NCBI GenBank assembly: GCA_017561615.1
Contig: JAFZBT010000047.1
Location: 1 to 5,600 of the forward strand
DNA length: 5,600 nucleotides
Direction: 5' to 3'
Source of the DNA: Erysipelotrichaceae bacterium
Lineage (GTDB): Bacteria > Bacillota_I > Bacilli_A > Erysipelotrichales > Erysipelotrichaceae
Below the pieces are notes generated by a model. That model was given only the letters and a program-made list of their open reading frames with translations. It was not told where the DNA came from and searched no databases. This document shows positions 1-5,152 of this stretch, piece after piece. The stretch's first letter is position 1. The number at the start of each line of letters is the position of its first letter. The position numbers and the translations under genes were made by a program.

Positions 1-1070
1 AACTGCTGCTGTCGGAAAACATCCGCAAATTCAGAAAACAGCGGGGCATGACGCAGGAGAAGCTGGCGGAAGCGCTAGGAGTAACGGTCGGCGCCGTTTA
101 TAAATGGGAATCCGGTCTGTCGCAGCCGGAACTGAGCATGCTGGTGGATATCGCCGATTTCTTTGATACCTCAGTCGATGTTCTGCTGGGCTGCCGGATG
201 AAGGACAACCGGCTGGACGCATCGCTGGAAAGAATGTCAGATCTCTGCCGGACGCTTGATGATGAGGCAGTTAACGAAGCAGAGAAGGTCCTGGGACGCT
301 ATCCGCATTCCTTCAAGGCGGTATACAGCTGCGGACTGGTATTCATGTGCTACGGACTGAGCTTCCATCGCAGGGATCTGCTTGAGAAAGCCAGAGAACT
401 GATGAATCAGGCGCTGGTCCTGCTGCCTCAGAATGATGACCCTTCCGTCAGCGATGCAGTGATCAATGGCAATCTTGCCGTCATCTGCTTCCTGCTCGAT
501 GAGCGGGAAAAGAGCATTGAACTGCTGAAAAGACACAATTCGCAGGGCGTATACAACGGCTGGATCGGCTTTCTGCTTGCCGCCTACATGAACCGCCATG
601 CTGAGGCCGCGCCCTATCTGTCGGAGGCGATAGTCCACGATATACTTGATCTGCTGGACGTAATTGCAGGCTATTTCTTTGTTTATCAGAATAACCGTGA
701 CTGGGAAAAGGCTCTGGCCATATCCCAGTGGGGGCTTGACATCATCGACAGCCTGACGGAAAAGGATGCCTTGGATTTCCTGCGCAAATCGCACGCAAAA
801 CTGCAGGTGCTGAAATCCTACTGTCTCAACAGGCTGGGAAATAATGACGAATCGCTTCAGCTGCTTAAAAAGGCAGCTGAGGTCTGCCTGGAATTTGACA
901 ACGCTCCCGATTACACTCTTAAGACCATGCGATTCAATGAGCTCGGTGAACAGAATTCCGTTTATGACATTCTGGGCAGCACTGCCCGGGAAAGCACAAC
1001 AAACCTGGTCGATCTGCTGGACGATCAGCCGTTTGCCCAGCTCTGGAAGGAGGTAAGTGAAAATGAATGA
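1..1070 (+). CDS. XRE-family HTH regulator with TPR-like C-terminal body (5' partial)
   Basis: Probable DNA-binding transcriptional regulator acting in the cytoplasm. The frame is open from base 3, and the residues before the first ATG (base 48) read LLLSENIRKFRKQRG, the normal first helix of an XRE domain. The true start therefore lies just left of the window and ATG 48 is internal. Counting from base 3, residues about 5-63 form the HTH: TQEKLAEALGV is helix 2 plus turn, TVGAVYKWESG is the recognition helix, and DTSVDVLLG is the typical domain end. Residues about 80-300 are amphipathic helical pairs resembling TPR repeats, for example around LLEKARELMNQALVLLP and NDESLQLLKKAAEVC. HTH plus TPR recalls RRNPP-type peptide-sensing regulators, but this is inference: such HTH-helical proteins are also common beside transporters without a known peptide. 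The stop overlaps the MFS start, so it probably controls that exporter. Its ligand is unknown. Confidence 0.9.
   Translation, partial: LLLSENIRKFRKQRGMTQEKLAEALGVTVGAVYKWESGLSQPELSMLVDIADFFDTSVDVLLGCRMKDNRLDASLERMSDLCRTLDDEAVNEAEKVLGRYPHSFKAVYSCGLVFMCYGLSFHRRDLLEKARELMNQALVLLPQNDDPSVSDAVINGNLAVICFLLDEREKSIELLKRHNSQGVYNGWIGFLLAAYMNRHAEAAPYLSEAIVHDILDLLDVIAGYFFVYQNNRDWEKALAISQWGLDIIDSLTEKDALDFLRKSHAKLQVLKSYCLNRLGNNDESLQLLKKAAEVCLEFDNAPDYTLKTMRFNELGEQNSVYDILGSTARESTTNLVDLLDDQPFAQLWKEVSENE
1047..1053 (+). promoter_or_regulatory. Ribosome binding site AAGGAGG deciding the MFS start
   Basis: A full-strength Shine-Dalgarno lies inside the last codons of the regulator gene. It is 9 bases before ATG 1063 but only 3 bases before the in-frame GTG 1057, so ATG 1063 is the better start. 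Its position inside the upstream gene supports translational coupling of the two genes. Confidence 0.8.
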
Positions 1071-2361
1071 CAAGGAAAACATGAACGTCTTTGCCAACCG
1101 GAATTTCCGGCTGGTCTTCCTGGGGGCATTGATCTCGGAAATGGGTTCACTGCTGTACAACTTTGCGGTCAGTTTCTATATCCTGCAGATCACCGGCAAC
1201 AATGCCTTTCTTCAGGGCCTGTATCTGGCCTGCTGCAGCGTTGCACTGCTGATCACCACGCCGGTTGGCGGCGTGCTCGGCGACCGCTTCAACAAGGTCA
1301 GGATAATGTATGTCTGCGACTACCTCAAGGGAGCGCTGATCATTCTGGGAACCGTGCTGATGCTGCTGCTTCCGCAGCCGGAAACCCATCTGACGATCCT
1401 GTTCGCTCTGGGTATCGTGGGAAACGTCGTTTCCGGCATTTTCTCGCCGGTTGCCGGCTCCCTGCTTCCCTATATCGTAGAGGAGCACCAGCTTCAGCAG
1501 GCCAACGCCTACAACACCATCAGAGGTTCCCTGGAGAGCATCTTCGGTGCCGTTCTGGCAGCGGTGCTTTACGGAATCCTGCCTATCCATGTCCTGTTTC
1601 TGGCCGTCGGCATCTGCTTCGTGATCTCCGGATTTACGGAAATGTTTATCCACCACGAACATCGACCCTCCGAAGAAAAGCTTACCCTGAAGATCGCGGC
1701 CGCTGACATGGCTGAGGGAATCAGATACCTGAAAGGCCAGAAAGCCATGCTGGCACTGCTGGTTGCGATCCTGTTCATTAACTTCTTCATCACTCCGCTG
1801 ACTGAGAACTTCATGCCTTACTTCGTCATGACCGATCTGAGCGCTGCGCCGTCATATCTCTTCAAGGACCTGATGACTCCGGAACTCTGGTCTTCGGCCT
1901 TCGGCGTCTGCTTCGGCATCAGTTCCCTTCTGGGCGCCGCCATCATGAGTTCCCAGCCTCAGCAGGAAAAATGCGGACACGTGACTGCGCTTCGGCTGTG
2001 CGCCTTTGCGGCAGTGATGGCGATCATCACCGGCGGCTACTGGCTGCTGGTCGACCGGGGAAAATCAATCAACGGCTTTCTGGTCGTCTTCACGCTGGGC
2101 TGCCTGGCCATGGGCTATCTGATCTCCTGCATCAACATCCCGGTCAATACCGTCATCATGCGCATCGTCGACCTTGATAAGCTCAGCAAGGTCAGTAGCG
2201 TCATGTCCGTAGGCTCTCAGGGGATGATCCCCCTGGCTTCCGTCATCAGCGGCTTCATCCTGGAAAAATGGGGCTGTACGGTCCTGCTGGTCTTTGCCAT
2301 GCTGGGATTCTCCGCTACGGCGCTGCTGATGCTGTTCAACCGGCAAATAAAAGAACTGTGA
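1063..2361 (+). CDS. MFS efflux transporter, macrolide-efflux/DHA3-like
   Basis: Twelve-TM major facilitator of the cytoplasmic membrane, probably a proton-driven exporter of a drug or other small hydrophobic molecule. From ATG 1063 it has 432 residues, a normal MFS length. After a short polar start and FANRNFRLVFLG comes TM1. The loop between TM2 and TM3 carries MFS motif A as GGVLGDRFNKVRIM (about 69-82). The stretch SLLPYIVEEHQLQQANAYN (about 133-151) matches the 'LP-lv---L--AN' signature of MefA/EntS-like exporters. A charged central loop near residues 198-226 separates the halves, and VDLDKLSKVSSVMSVGSQG is the matching C-half element. The start overlaps the regulator's stop by 8 bases (ATGAATGA), so the two genes form one transcription unit. 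No plus-strand U-tract terminator follows. Substrate cannot be read from sequence. GTG 1057 is a less likely start. Confidence 0.88.
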   Translation: MNDKENMNVFANRNFRLVFLGALISEMGSLLYNFAVSFYILQITGNNAFLQGLYLACCSVALLITTPVGGVLGDRFNKVRIMYVCDYLKGALIILGTVLMLLLPQPETHLTILFALGIVGNVVSGIFSPVAGSLLPYIVEEHQLQQANAYNTIRGSLESIFGAVLAAVLYGILPIHVLFLAVGICFVISGFTEMFIHHEHRPSEEKLTLKIAAADMAEGIRYLKGQKAMLALLVAILFINFFITPLTENFMPYFVMTDLSAAPSYLFKDLMTPELWSSAFGVCFGISSLLGAAIMSSQPQQEKCGHVTALRLCAFAAVMAIITGGYWLLVDRGKSINGFLVVFTLGCLAMGYLISCINIPVNTVIMRIVDLDKLSKVSSVMSVGSQGMIPLASVISGFILEKWGCTVLLVFAMLGFSATALLMLFNRQIKEL

Positions 2362-2370
2362 TGACAGTTC
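2345..2370 (-). terminator. Intrinsic terminator of the small membrane-protein gene
   Basis: Read on the minus strand, GAACTGT-CATC-ACAGTTC makes a 7-bp stem with a 4-base loop, followed by TTTTATTT. The U-tract exists only in this direction, so it serves the minus-strand gene ending at 2407. The hairpin overlaps the stop codon and last codons of the convergent MFS gene. A second tandem copy of ACAGTTC (2371-2377) could pair alternatively with the same arm. Confidence 0.7.
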
Positions 2371-2390
2371 ACAGTTCCCTGATGTGATAT

Positions 2391-2405
2391 CGATAATGAT
2401 TATCG
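2391..2405. promoter_or_regulatory. Fur-box-like 15-bp palindrome
   Basis: CGATAATGATTATCG is a perfect 7-1-7 inverted repeat. Against the Gram-positive Fur consensus TGATAATNATTATCA, 12 of the 14 defined positions match and only the outermost pair differs. It fits PerR (10 of 14) and Zur less well. Its location is odd: it sits between two convergent stop codons, one base past the small membrane-protein gene, with no promoter apparent beside it. It may be an orphan site, a roadblock, a weak 6-bp hairpin, or chance. Confidence 0.4.
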
Positions 2406-2406
2406 G

Positions 2407-2763
2407 TCAGTACAGCAGCCTGGCAGCCAGATAGGAAACCACCAGGTAAAACAGACCGAGGAACAGAGGGTAGTTGAAACTGCCCTTTCTTTTTTCCTGC
2501 CGCTGCGCGCAGAAATCGTCATAACTGATGTGCTGCTTGGAAGAGCTGTTGTGGATGAAGTAGGCGGTAGCGTCAAAATCACCCTTCAGATGAAGGTGAT
2601 ATATCATGCCGAAAAGGACCATGAGAAGCGAGTTTATGGTCAGCGCGTCAAGAAAGACCAGCAGGCGGTTGGACTGTGAAGTCAGGGCCTTAAGGAAGGG
2701 GTAGCAAAGGACGAACATGCTGACAATGATGATGCTGGTAAAGTTAACGTTCTTCAGTTTCAT
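2407..2763 (-). CDS. Small three-TM membrane protein of unknown function
   Basis: A 118-residue protein I do not confidently recognise. It has hydrophobic segments at about 8-27, 34-57 and 98-116, with a polar stretch of about 40 residues between TM2 and TM3 that contains KGDFDATAYF and ISYDDFCAQRQEKRKG. This two-TM, polar loop, one-TM layout with a 'SY-D/E-F/Y' motif and basic run before the last TM loosely recalls DUF3899-type Firmicute proteins; that is a guess to be tested by profile search. The positive residues (K2, K4; RQEKRK) suggest the loop is cytoplasmic, depending on topology. It is divergent from hsp20 and has its own promoter and terminator. There is no Shine-Dalgarno before ATG 2763, and a -10 box ends 6 bases before it, suggesting a leaderless message. 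No better internal start is visible. Confidence 0.78.
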   Translation of the reverse strand: MKLKNVNFTSIIIVSMFVLCYPFLKALTSQSNRLLVFLDALTINSLLMVLFGMIYHLHLKGDFDATAYFIHNSSSKQHISYDDFCAQRQEKRKGSFNYPLFLGLFYLVVSYLAARLLY

Positions 2764-2769
2764 GACTAT

Positions 2770-2797
2770 ATTATAAAGAATTTGGGGGTAAGGTGAA
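2770..2797 (-). promoter_or_regulatory. Promoter of the membrane-protein gene, predicting a leaderless mRNA
   Basis: On the minus strand a perfect -10 TATAAT (2775-2770) lies 16 bases from a partial -35 TTCACC (2797-2792; 4 of 6 match TTGACA). A start point 7 bases after the -10 falls on base 2763, the A of the ATG. The -10 is strong and the -35 moderate. Confidence 0.6.
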
Positions 2798-2821
2798 ATA
2801 GTGAAAAAAAGTTGAAAAATG

Positions 2822-2848
2822 TTAGCACTCTCTATTTACAAGTGCTAA
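2822..2848. promoter_or_regulatory. CIRCE element (HrcA operator)
   Basis: TTAGCACTC, a 9-base spacer, then AAGTGCTAA matches the CIRCE consensus TTAGCACTC-N9-GAGTGCTAA at all but one base of the 18 in the arms (A for G at the first base of the right arm). CIRCE is the binding site of the heat-shock repressor HrcA. Here it overlaps the hsp20 -35 box, so HrcA bound there would exclude RNA polymerase. Confidence 0.95.
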
Positions 2849-2863
2849 AAAGAGGACTATAAC
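2835..2863 (+). promoter_or_regulatory. hsp20 promoter overlapping CIRCE
   Basis: -35 TTTACA (2835-2840, 5 of 6 match), 17-base spacer, -10 TATAAC (2858-2863, 5 of 6 match). The -35 lies in the CIRCE spacer and the first base of its right arm. An A-rich tract at 2796-2820 could act as an UP element. This is a vegetative sigma-A-type promoter with start near 2870. TTGAAA at 2812 is an alternative -35 but has no good -10 partner. Confidence 0.72.
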
Positions 2864-2869
2864 GGAATC

Positions 2870-2990
2870 AGGACAAGGGAAGAGAACCACGGAAGGCGAT
2901 TCCGGAAGCGTTCTCCCCAGCTTGCTCCAACATATTAGTTAGGTTGATATGTAAAGAAATGGCGATTCGCCGGGAAAGAAGGAATGAATT
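2870..2990 (+). other. Long structured 5' leader of hsp20
   Basis: About 120 nt separate the predicted transcription start from the hsp20 ATG. Three hairpins can be drawn. The first has an outer stem GAGAAC/GTTCTC (2882-2887 with 2910-2915), optionally extended by GGG/CCC, enclosing CGGAA/TTCCG (2890-2894 with 2900-2904). The second is ACATAT/ATATGT (2930-2935 with 2947-2952). The third is GGCG-ATT-CGCC (2961-2971), ending 7 bases before the Shine-Dalgarno AAGGA (2979-2983). GGCGATTC occurs twice (2895-2902 and 2961-2968). The Shine-Dalgarno itself is not clearly sequestered, so a thermosensor role is only a possibility. Confidence 0.5.
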
Positions 2991-3446
2991 ATGTTGATGC
3001 CTACAATTTTTGGAGAAGATCTGTTTGATGACTTATTTGACACTGATTACTTTGACAGAGCCATGAAGAATACCGAAAGGAAGCTGTATGGCCACAGAGC
3101 AAAGAACGAAATGAAGACTGATGTCAAGGAGAATGATGACAGCTACGACATCATCATGGACCTGCCGGGCTTCAAGAAGGAAGAAGTAAAGATCTCACTG
3201 GAAGACGGTTATCTGAGCATTACCGCCAATAAGGGTCTGGAAGAAAACGATACCGACAAGAAGAGCGGCAGATTCATCCGCCAGGAGAGATATTACGGTT
3301 CCATGTCCAGATGCTTCTATGTCGGCAAGGAAGTAGAGCACAAGGACATCAAGGCCGGCTTTGAAAACGGCGTGCTGACGATCAGCGTTCCGAAACTGGA
3401 AGCCAAGAAGGAAATACCGCAGAAGAAATACATTGAGATCGGCTAA
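2991..3446 (+). CDS. Hsp20/alpha-crystallin small heat-shock protein
   Basis: ATP-independent cytoplasmic holdase that binds unfolding proteins under heat or other stress. It has 151 residues, typical for bacterial Hsp20. Residues 1-40 form the variable N-terminal arm (MLMPTIFGEDLFDD, familiar in Firmicute members). The alpha-crystallin domain spans about 41-136: YDIIMDLPGFKKEEVKISLE, then the dimer-loop region around RFIRQERYYGSMSR, then the signature AGFENGVLTISVPK at 122-135. The C-terminal I-x-I oligomerisation motif is IEI at 148-150, next to the end. AAGGA (2979-2983) lies 7 bases before ATG 2991; ATG 2997 would be 13 bases away and is less likely. The gene is monocistronic between a CIRCE-controlled promoter and a strong terminator, so HrcA repression is expected. 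All key motifs are intact. The exact symbol (hsp18, ibpA and others) cannot be assigned. Confidence 0.96.
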   Translation: MLMPTIFGEDLFDDLFDTDYFDRAMKNTERKLYGHRAKNEMKTDVKENDDSYDIIMDLPGFKKEEVKISLEDGYLSITANKGLEENDTDKKSGRFIRQERYYGSMSRCFYVGKEVEHKDIKAGFENGVLTISVPKLEAKKEIPQKKYIEIG

Positions 3447-3453
3447 ATGATCA

Positions 3454-3481
3454 GGGATGGCGGAAGCCATCCTTTTATTAT
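3454..3481 (+). terminator. Intrinsic terminator of hsp20
   Basis: GGATGGC-GGAA-GCCATCC is a 7-bp stem closed by a GGAA loop (3455-3472), extendable by a G-U and an A-U pair. It is followed at once by TTTTATTAT. It begins about 8 bases after the hsp20 stop. Confidence 0.92.
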
Positions 3482-3502
3482 GGGGTGCTGACGAAAATGT
3501 GG

Positions 3503-3531
3503 TGCATGAGAAAAAGCGAACAGTGTATAAT
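3503..3531 (+). promoter_or_regulatory. Probable promoter of the MFS symporter gene
   Basis: A perfect -10 TATAAT (3526-3531) is preceded by GTG. The -35 position at 17-base spacing (TGCATG, 3503-3508) is poor, so an activator may help. The direct repeat AGTGTA (3522-3527 and 3535-3540) straddles the -10. The leader then contains a small hairpin TCTAC/GTAGA (3546-3550 with 3560-3564). Confidence 0.55.
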
Positions 3532-3577
3532 GAGAGTGTACAAGATCTACGAATAATTAGTAGAATGAGGAGAAAAC

Positions 3578-4990
3578 ATGAAGAAAGAATCTGCCAAGCA
3601 ACTGGCAAAACGAAAAGAGCGGGAGGCCAGACAGCTGGCCAGACTGCAGGCTGAAAACAGCAGCAATCACCGCCTGCACAGCTTCTGGTTCCTGCTGGTG
3701 ATCCTGACCGTCGTCTACATTGCCGATGAGATCAGTTCCAACATGGCGGGCACGATGAAGCCGTACATGATCTTTGATCTGTTCAATATTCCCAATGCCG
3801 ATACGAAGTCGGCTGCCTACAGCAGCGCCATCAGCGTCATGGCCATCGCCACGATACCGACCTATCTGACCTTAGCCATCAACCCGCTGTACAAGACCCT
3901 TTGCGACCGCTACGGACGCAAGATCTTCTTGGTCATCAACACCCTGGGCACGGGCGTGGGCATGCTGATCTCGATGATCGCTCCCAACCCCTACATCTTC
4001 GTACTGGGCACCTGCATCACCGGTTTCTTTACCCCCAATGACGTACAGGTCATTTATCTTATGGAAACGGCACCGATCCACCACCGGGCCAAGCTCTGCA
4101 GCATCACCAAGGGCATCGGCCTGCTTTCCGTTTCCCTGATCGGTGTCTTCCGTTCCATGTTCTATGATCCGGCCAAGCTGTCCACCTGGCGGCTGGTCTA
4201 CCTGATTCCGGTACTGATCGCCATCGCCATCGGCATCTTCGCCATGGTCTTTACCAGAGAGACGCCGGTATTCATGGAAAAGAGACTGAAATACCTGCAG
4301 CAGAGCGATGAAGAAAGAGCGGCTGAGGAAGCCAAGGGCGAAGAGAGCAGCGGCGGCGGCATCGGTGAAGCCTTCCGCTACATCAGGCGTTCCCACCAGC
4401 TCAAGATGCTGATCCTGGTGATCTTCGTCTTCTCGGTCGGCGTCGGTCTGTCCGGCTATTCCACCGAGATCCTGCTGGCGGCCGGCCATCTGAGCGATGC
4501 GGACATGAACACCTTCTACATTCTGGAACCGATCGTCTATGCCATCTGCGCCTTCTTCTCGGGCTTTGCGACCGATACCCTGGGCCGTAAGAACTCGGGC
4601 ATGCTCTTCGGAATACTGGCTGCCATCGGCATGGCTACGTTCGTCATCGGCGCCAAGGCCGGCTTAAGTGCCGTAGCCCTGGCCCTGGCCAACGGCCTGA
4701 TGTTCGGGGGCATGTGGTCACTGTCTGACCTGCTGTTCATCACCCTGCCGGGTGAACTGGCTCCCACTCACATCCGGGCATCCGTCATGTCGCTGGTGTC
4801 CTATGCCTACATTTCCAACCTGATCGTCAGCATGCTGGTCGGCATCTTCTATCCGGCCATCGGCTCCGCCAACATCGGCATCTTCCAGCTGTGTCTGTTT
4901 GCGCCGATCATGATCTTCAGCGTTGTCATTCTCAAGCTTAAGATCAAGGAAACGAAGGATACTGACCTCACACAGGTCACTCTCGACTGA
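3578..4990 (+). CDS. MFS transporter, sugar/organic-acid symporter-like
   Basis: A 470-residue integral membrane protein of the cytoplasmic membrane, probably a proton-coupled uptake carrier. The first 35 residues are very basic and charged (many K/R/E), a cytoplasmic tail. TM1 is about 36-54. Motif A after TM2 is DRYGRK at 110-115 and its C-half copy is DTLGRK at 333-338. The pair METAPIHHRA (162-171) and PGELAPTHIRA (391-401) repeats the 'E--P---R' element known from sugar-porter and aromatic-acid symporter families. RETPVFMEKR (227-236) corresponds to the 'PESPRWL' site after TM6. A charged cytoplasmic loop follows (236-275, rich in E and G). GAGGAG-type ribosome binding site lies 5 bases before ATG 3578. 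It has its own promoter and terminator and is not in an operon. Specific substrate is unknown; a function in sugar or carboxylate uptake is inference. Confidence 0.9.
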   Translation: MKKESAKQLAKRKEREARQLARLQAENSSNHRLHSFWFLLVILTVVYIADEISSNMAGTMKPYMIFDLFNIPNADTKSAAYSSAISVMAIATIPTYLTLAINPLYKTLCDRYGRKIFLVINTLGTGVGMLISMIAPNPYIFVLGTCITGFFTPNDVQVIYLMETAPIHHRAKLCSITKGIGLLSVSLIGVFRSMFYDPAKLSTWRLVYLIPVLIAIAIGIFAMVFTRETPVFMEKRLKYLQQSDEERAAEEAKGEESSGGGIGEAFRYIRRSHQLKMLILVIFVFSVGVGLSGYSTEILLAAGHLSDADMNTFYILEPIVYAICAFFSGFATDTLGRKNSGMLFGILAAIGMATFVIGAKAGLSAVALALANGLMFGGMWSLSDLLFITLPGELAPTHIRASVMSLVSYAYISNLIVSMLVGIFYPAIGSANIGIFQLCLFAPIMIFSVVILKLKIKETKDTDLTQVTLD

Positions 4991-5009
4991 ACGCATCGGT
5001 AAACCATCA

Positions 5010-5039
5010 GGCGCTGACTGCAGTCAGCGCCTTTTCTTT
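5010..5039 (+). terminator. Intrinsic terminator of the MFS symporter gene
   Basis: GGCGCTGACTGCAGTCAGCGCC (5010-5031) is a perfect 22-base palindrome, folding as a 9-bp GC-rich stem with a TGCA loop. TTTTCTTT follows. There is no U-tract on the other strand, so it works only for the plus-strand gene ending at 4990. Confidence 0.95.
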
Positions 5040-5078
5040 GGCCATTCTTATGTGCCGGCATCTTTCTGTCATTTCCGG

Positions 5079-5109
5079 AAAAAAGAAGTGAATTCATCAT
5101 TCACTTCTT
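5079..5109 (-). terminator. Intrinsic terminator of the right-edge minus-strand gene
   Basis: On the minus strand AAGAAGTGAA pairs with TTCACTTCTT in a 10-bp stem with a 7-base loop, and the T-run continues through 5079. It lies about 44 bases past the stop of the minus-strand gene, facing the plus-strand terminator at 5010-5039. The plus strand lacks a U-tract after the stem. Confidence 0.85.
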
Positions 5110-5152
5110 ACTGACTGGTTTGTCTTCTGTCTGTTGGCAGTCTGATCGGCAC

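Noticed and set aside
48..50. ATG 48 as start of the XRE regulator
   Set aside because: It would remove the first helix of the HTH domain; conserved in-frame residues continue to the left edge.
237..1160. Long minus-strand ORF opposite the XRE regulator
   Set aside because: It is a shadow of the regulator and exporter start; its product shows no domain logic, and the plus-strand frame has clear HTH motifs and a coupled ribosome binding site.
2959..2997. Twelve-codon upstream ORF (MAIRRERRNELC) whose stop overlaps the hsp20 start
   Set aside because: There is no proper Shine-Dalgarno before ATG 2959, and the short overlap arises easily by chance. It remains a weak leader-peptide possibility only.
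3457..3654. Plus-strand 65-codon ORF starting in the hsp20 terminator
   Set aside because: It starts within the terminator stem, lacks a Shine-Dalgarno, and overlaps the better supported symporter start in another frame.
3872..4489. Minus-strand 205-codon ORF inside the MFS symporter gene
   Set aside because: Its composition is rich in D, G, Q and H, as expected for the antisense of a hydrophobic protein gene; it has no ribosome binding site and lies wholly within the MFS gene.
5073..5080. TTCCGGAA palindrome between the two facing terminators
   Set aside because: It is only 8 bases with no loop or promoter context; short palindromes like this are common by chance.
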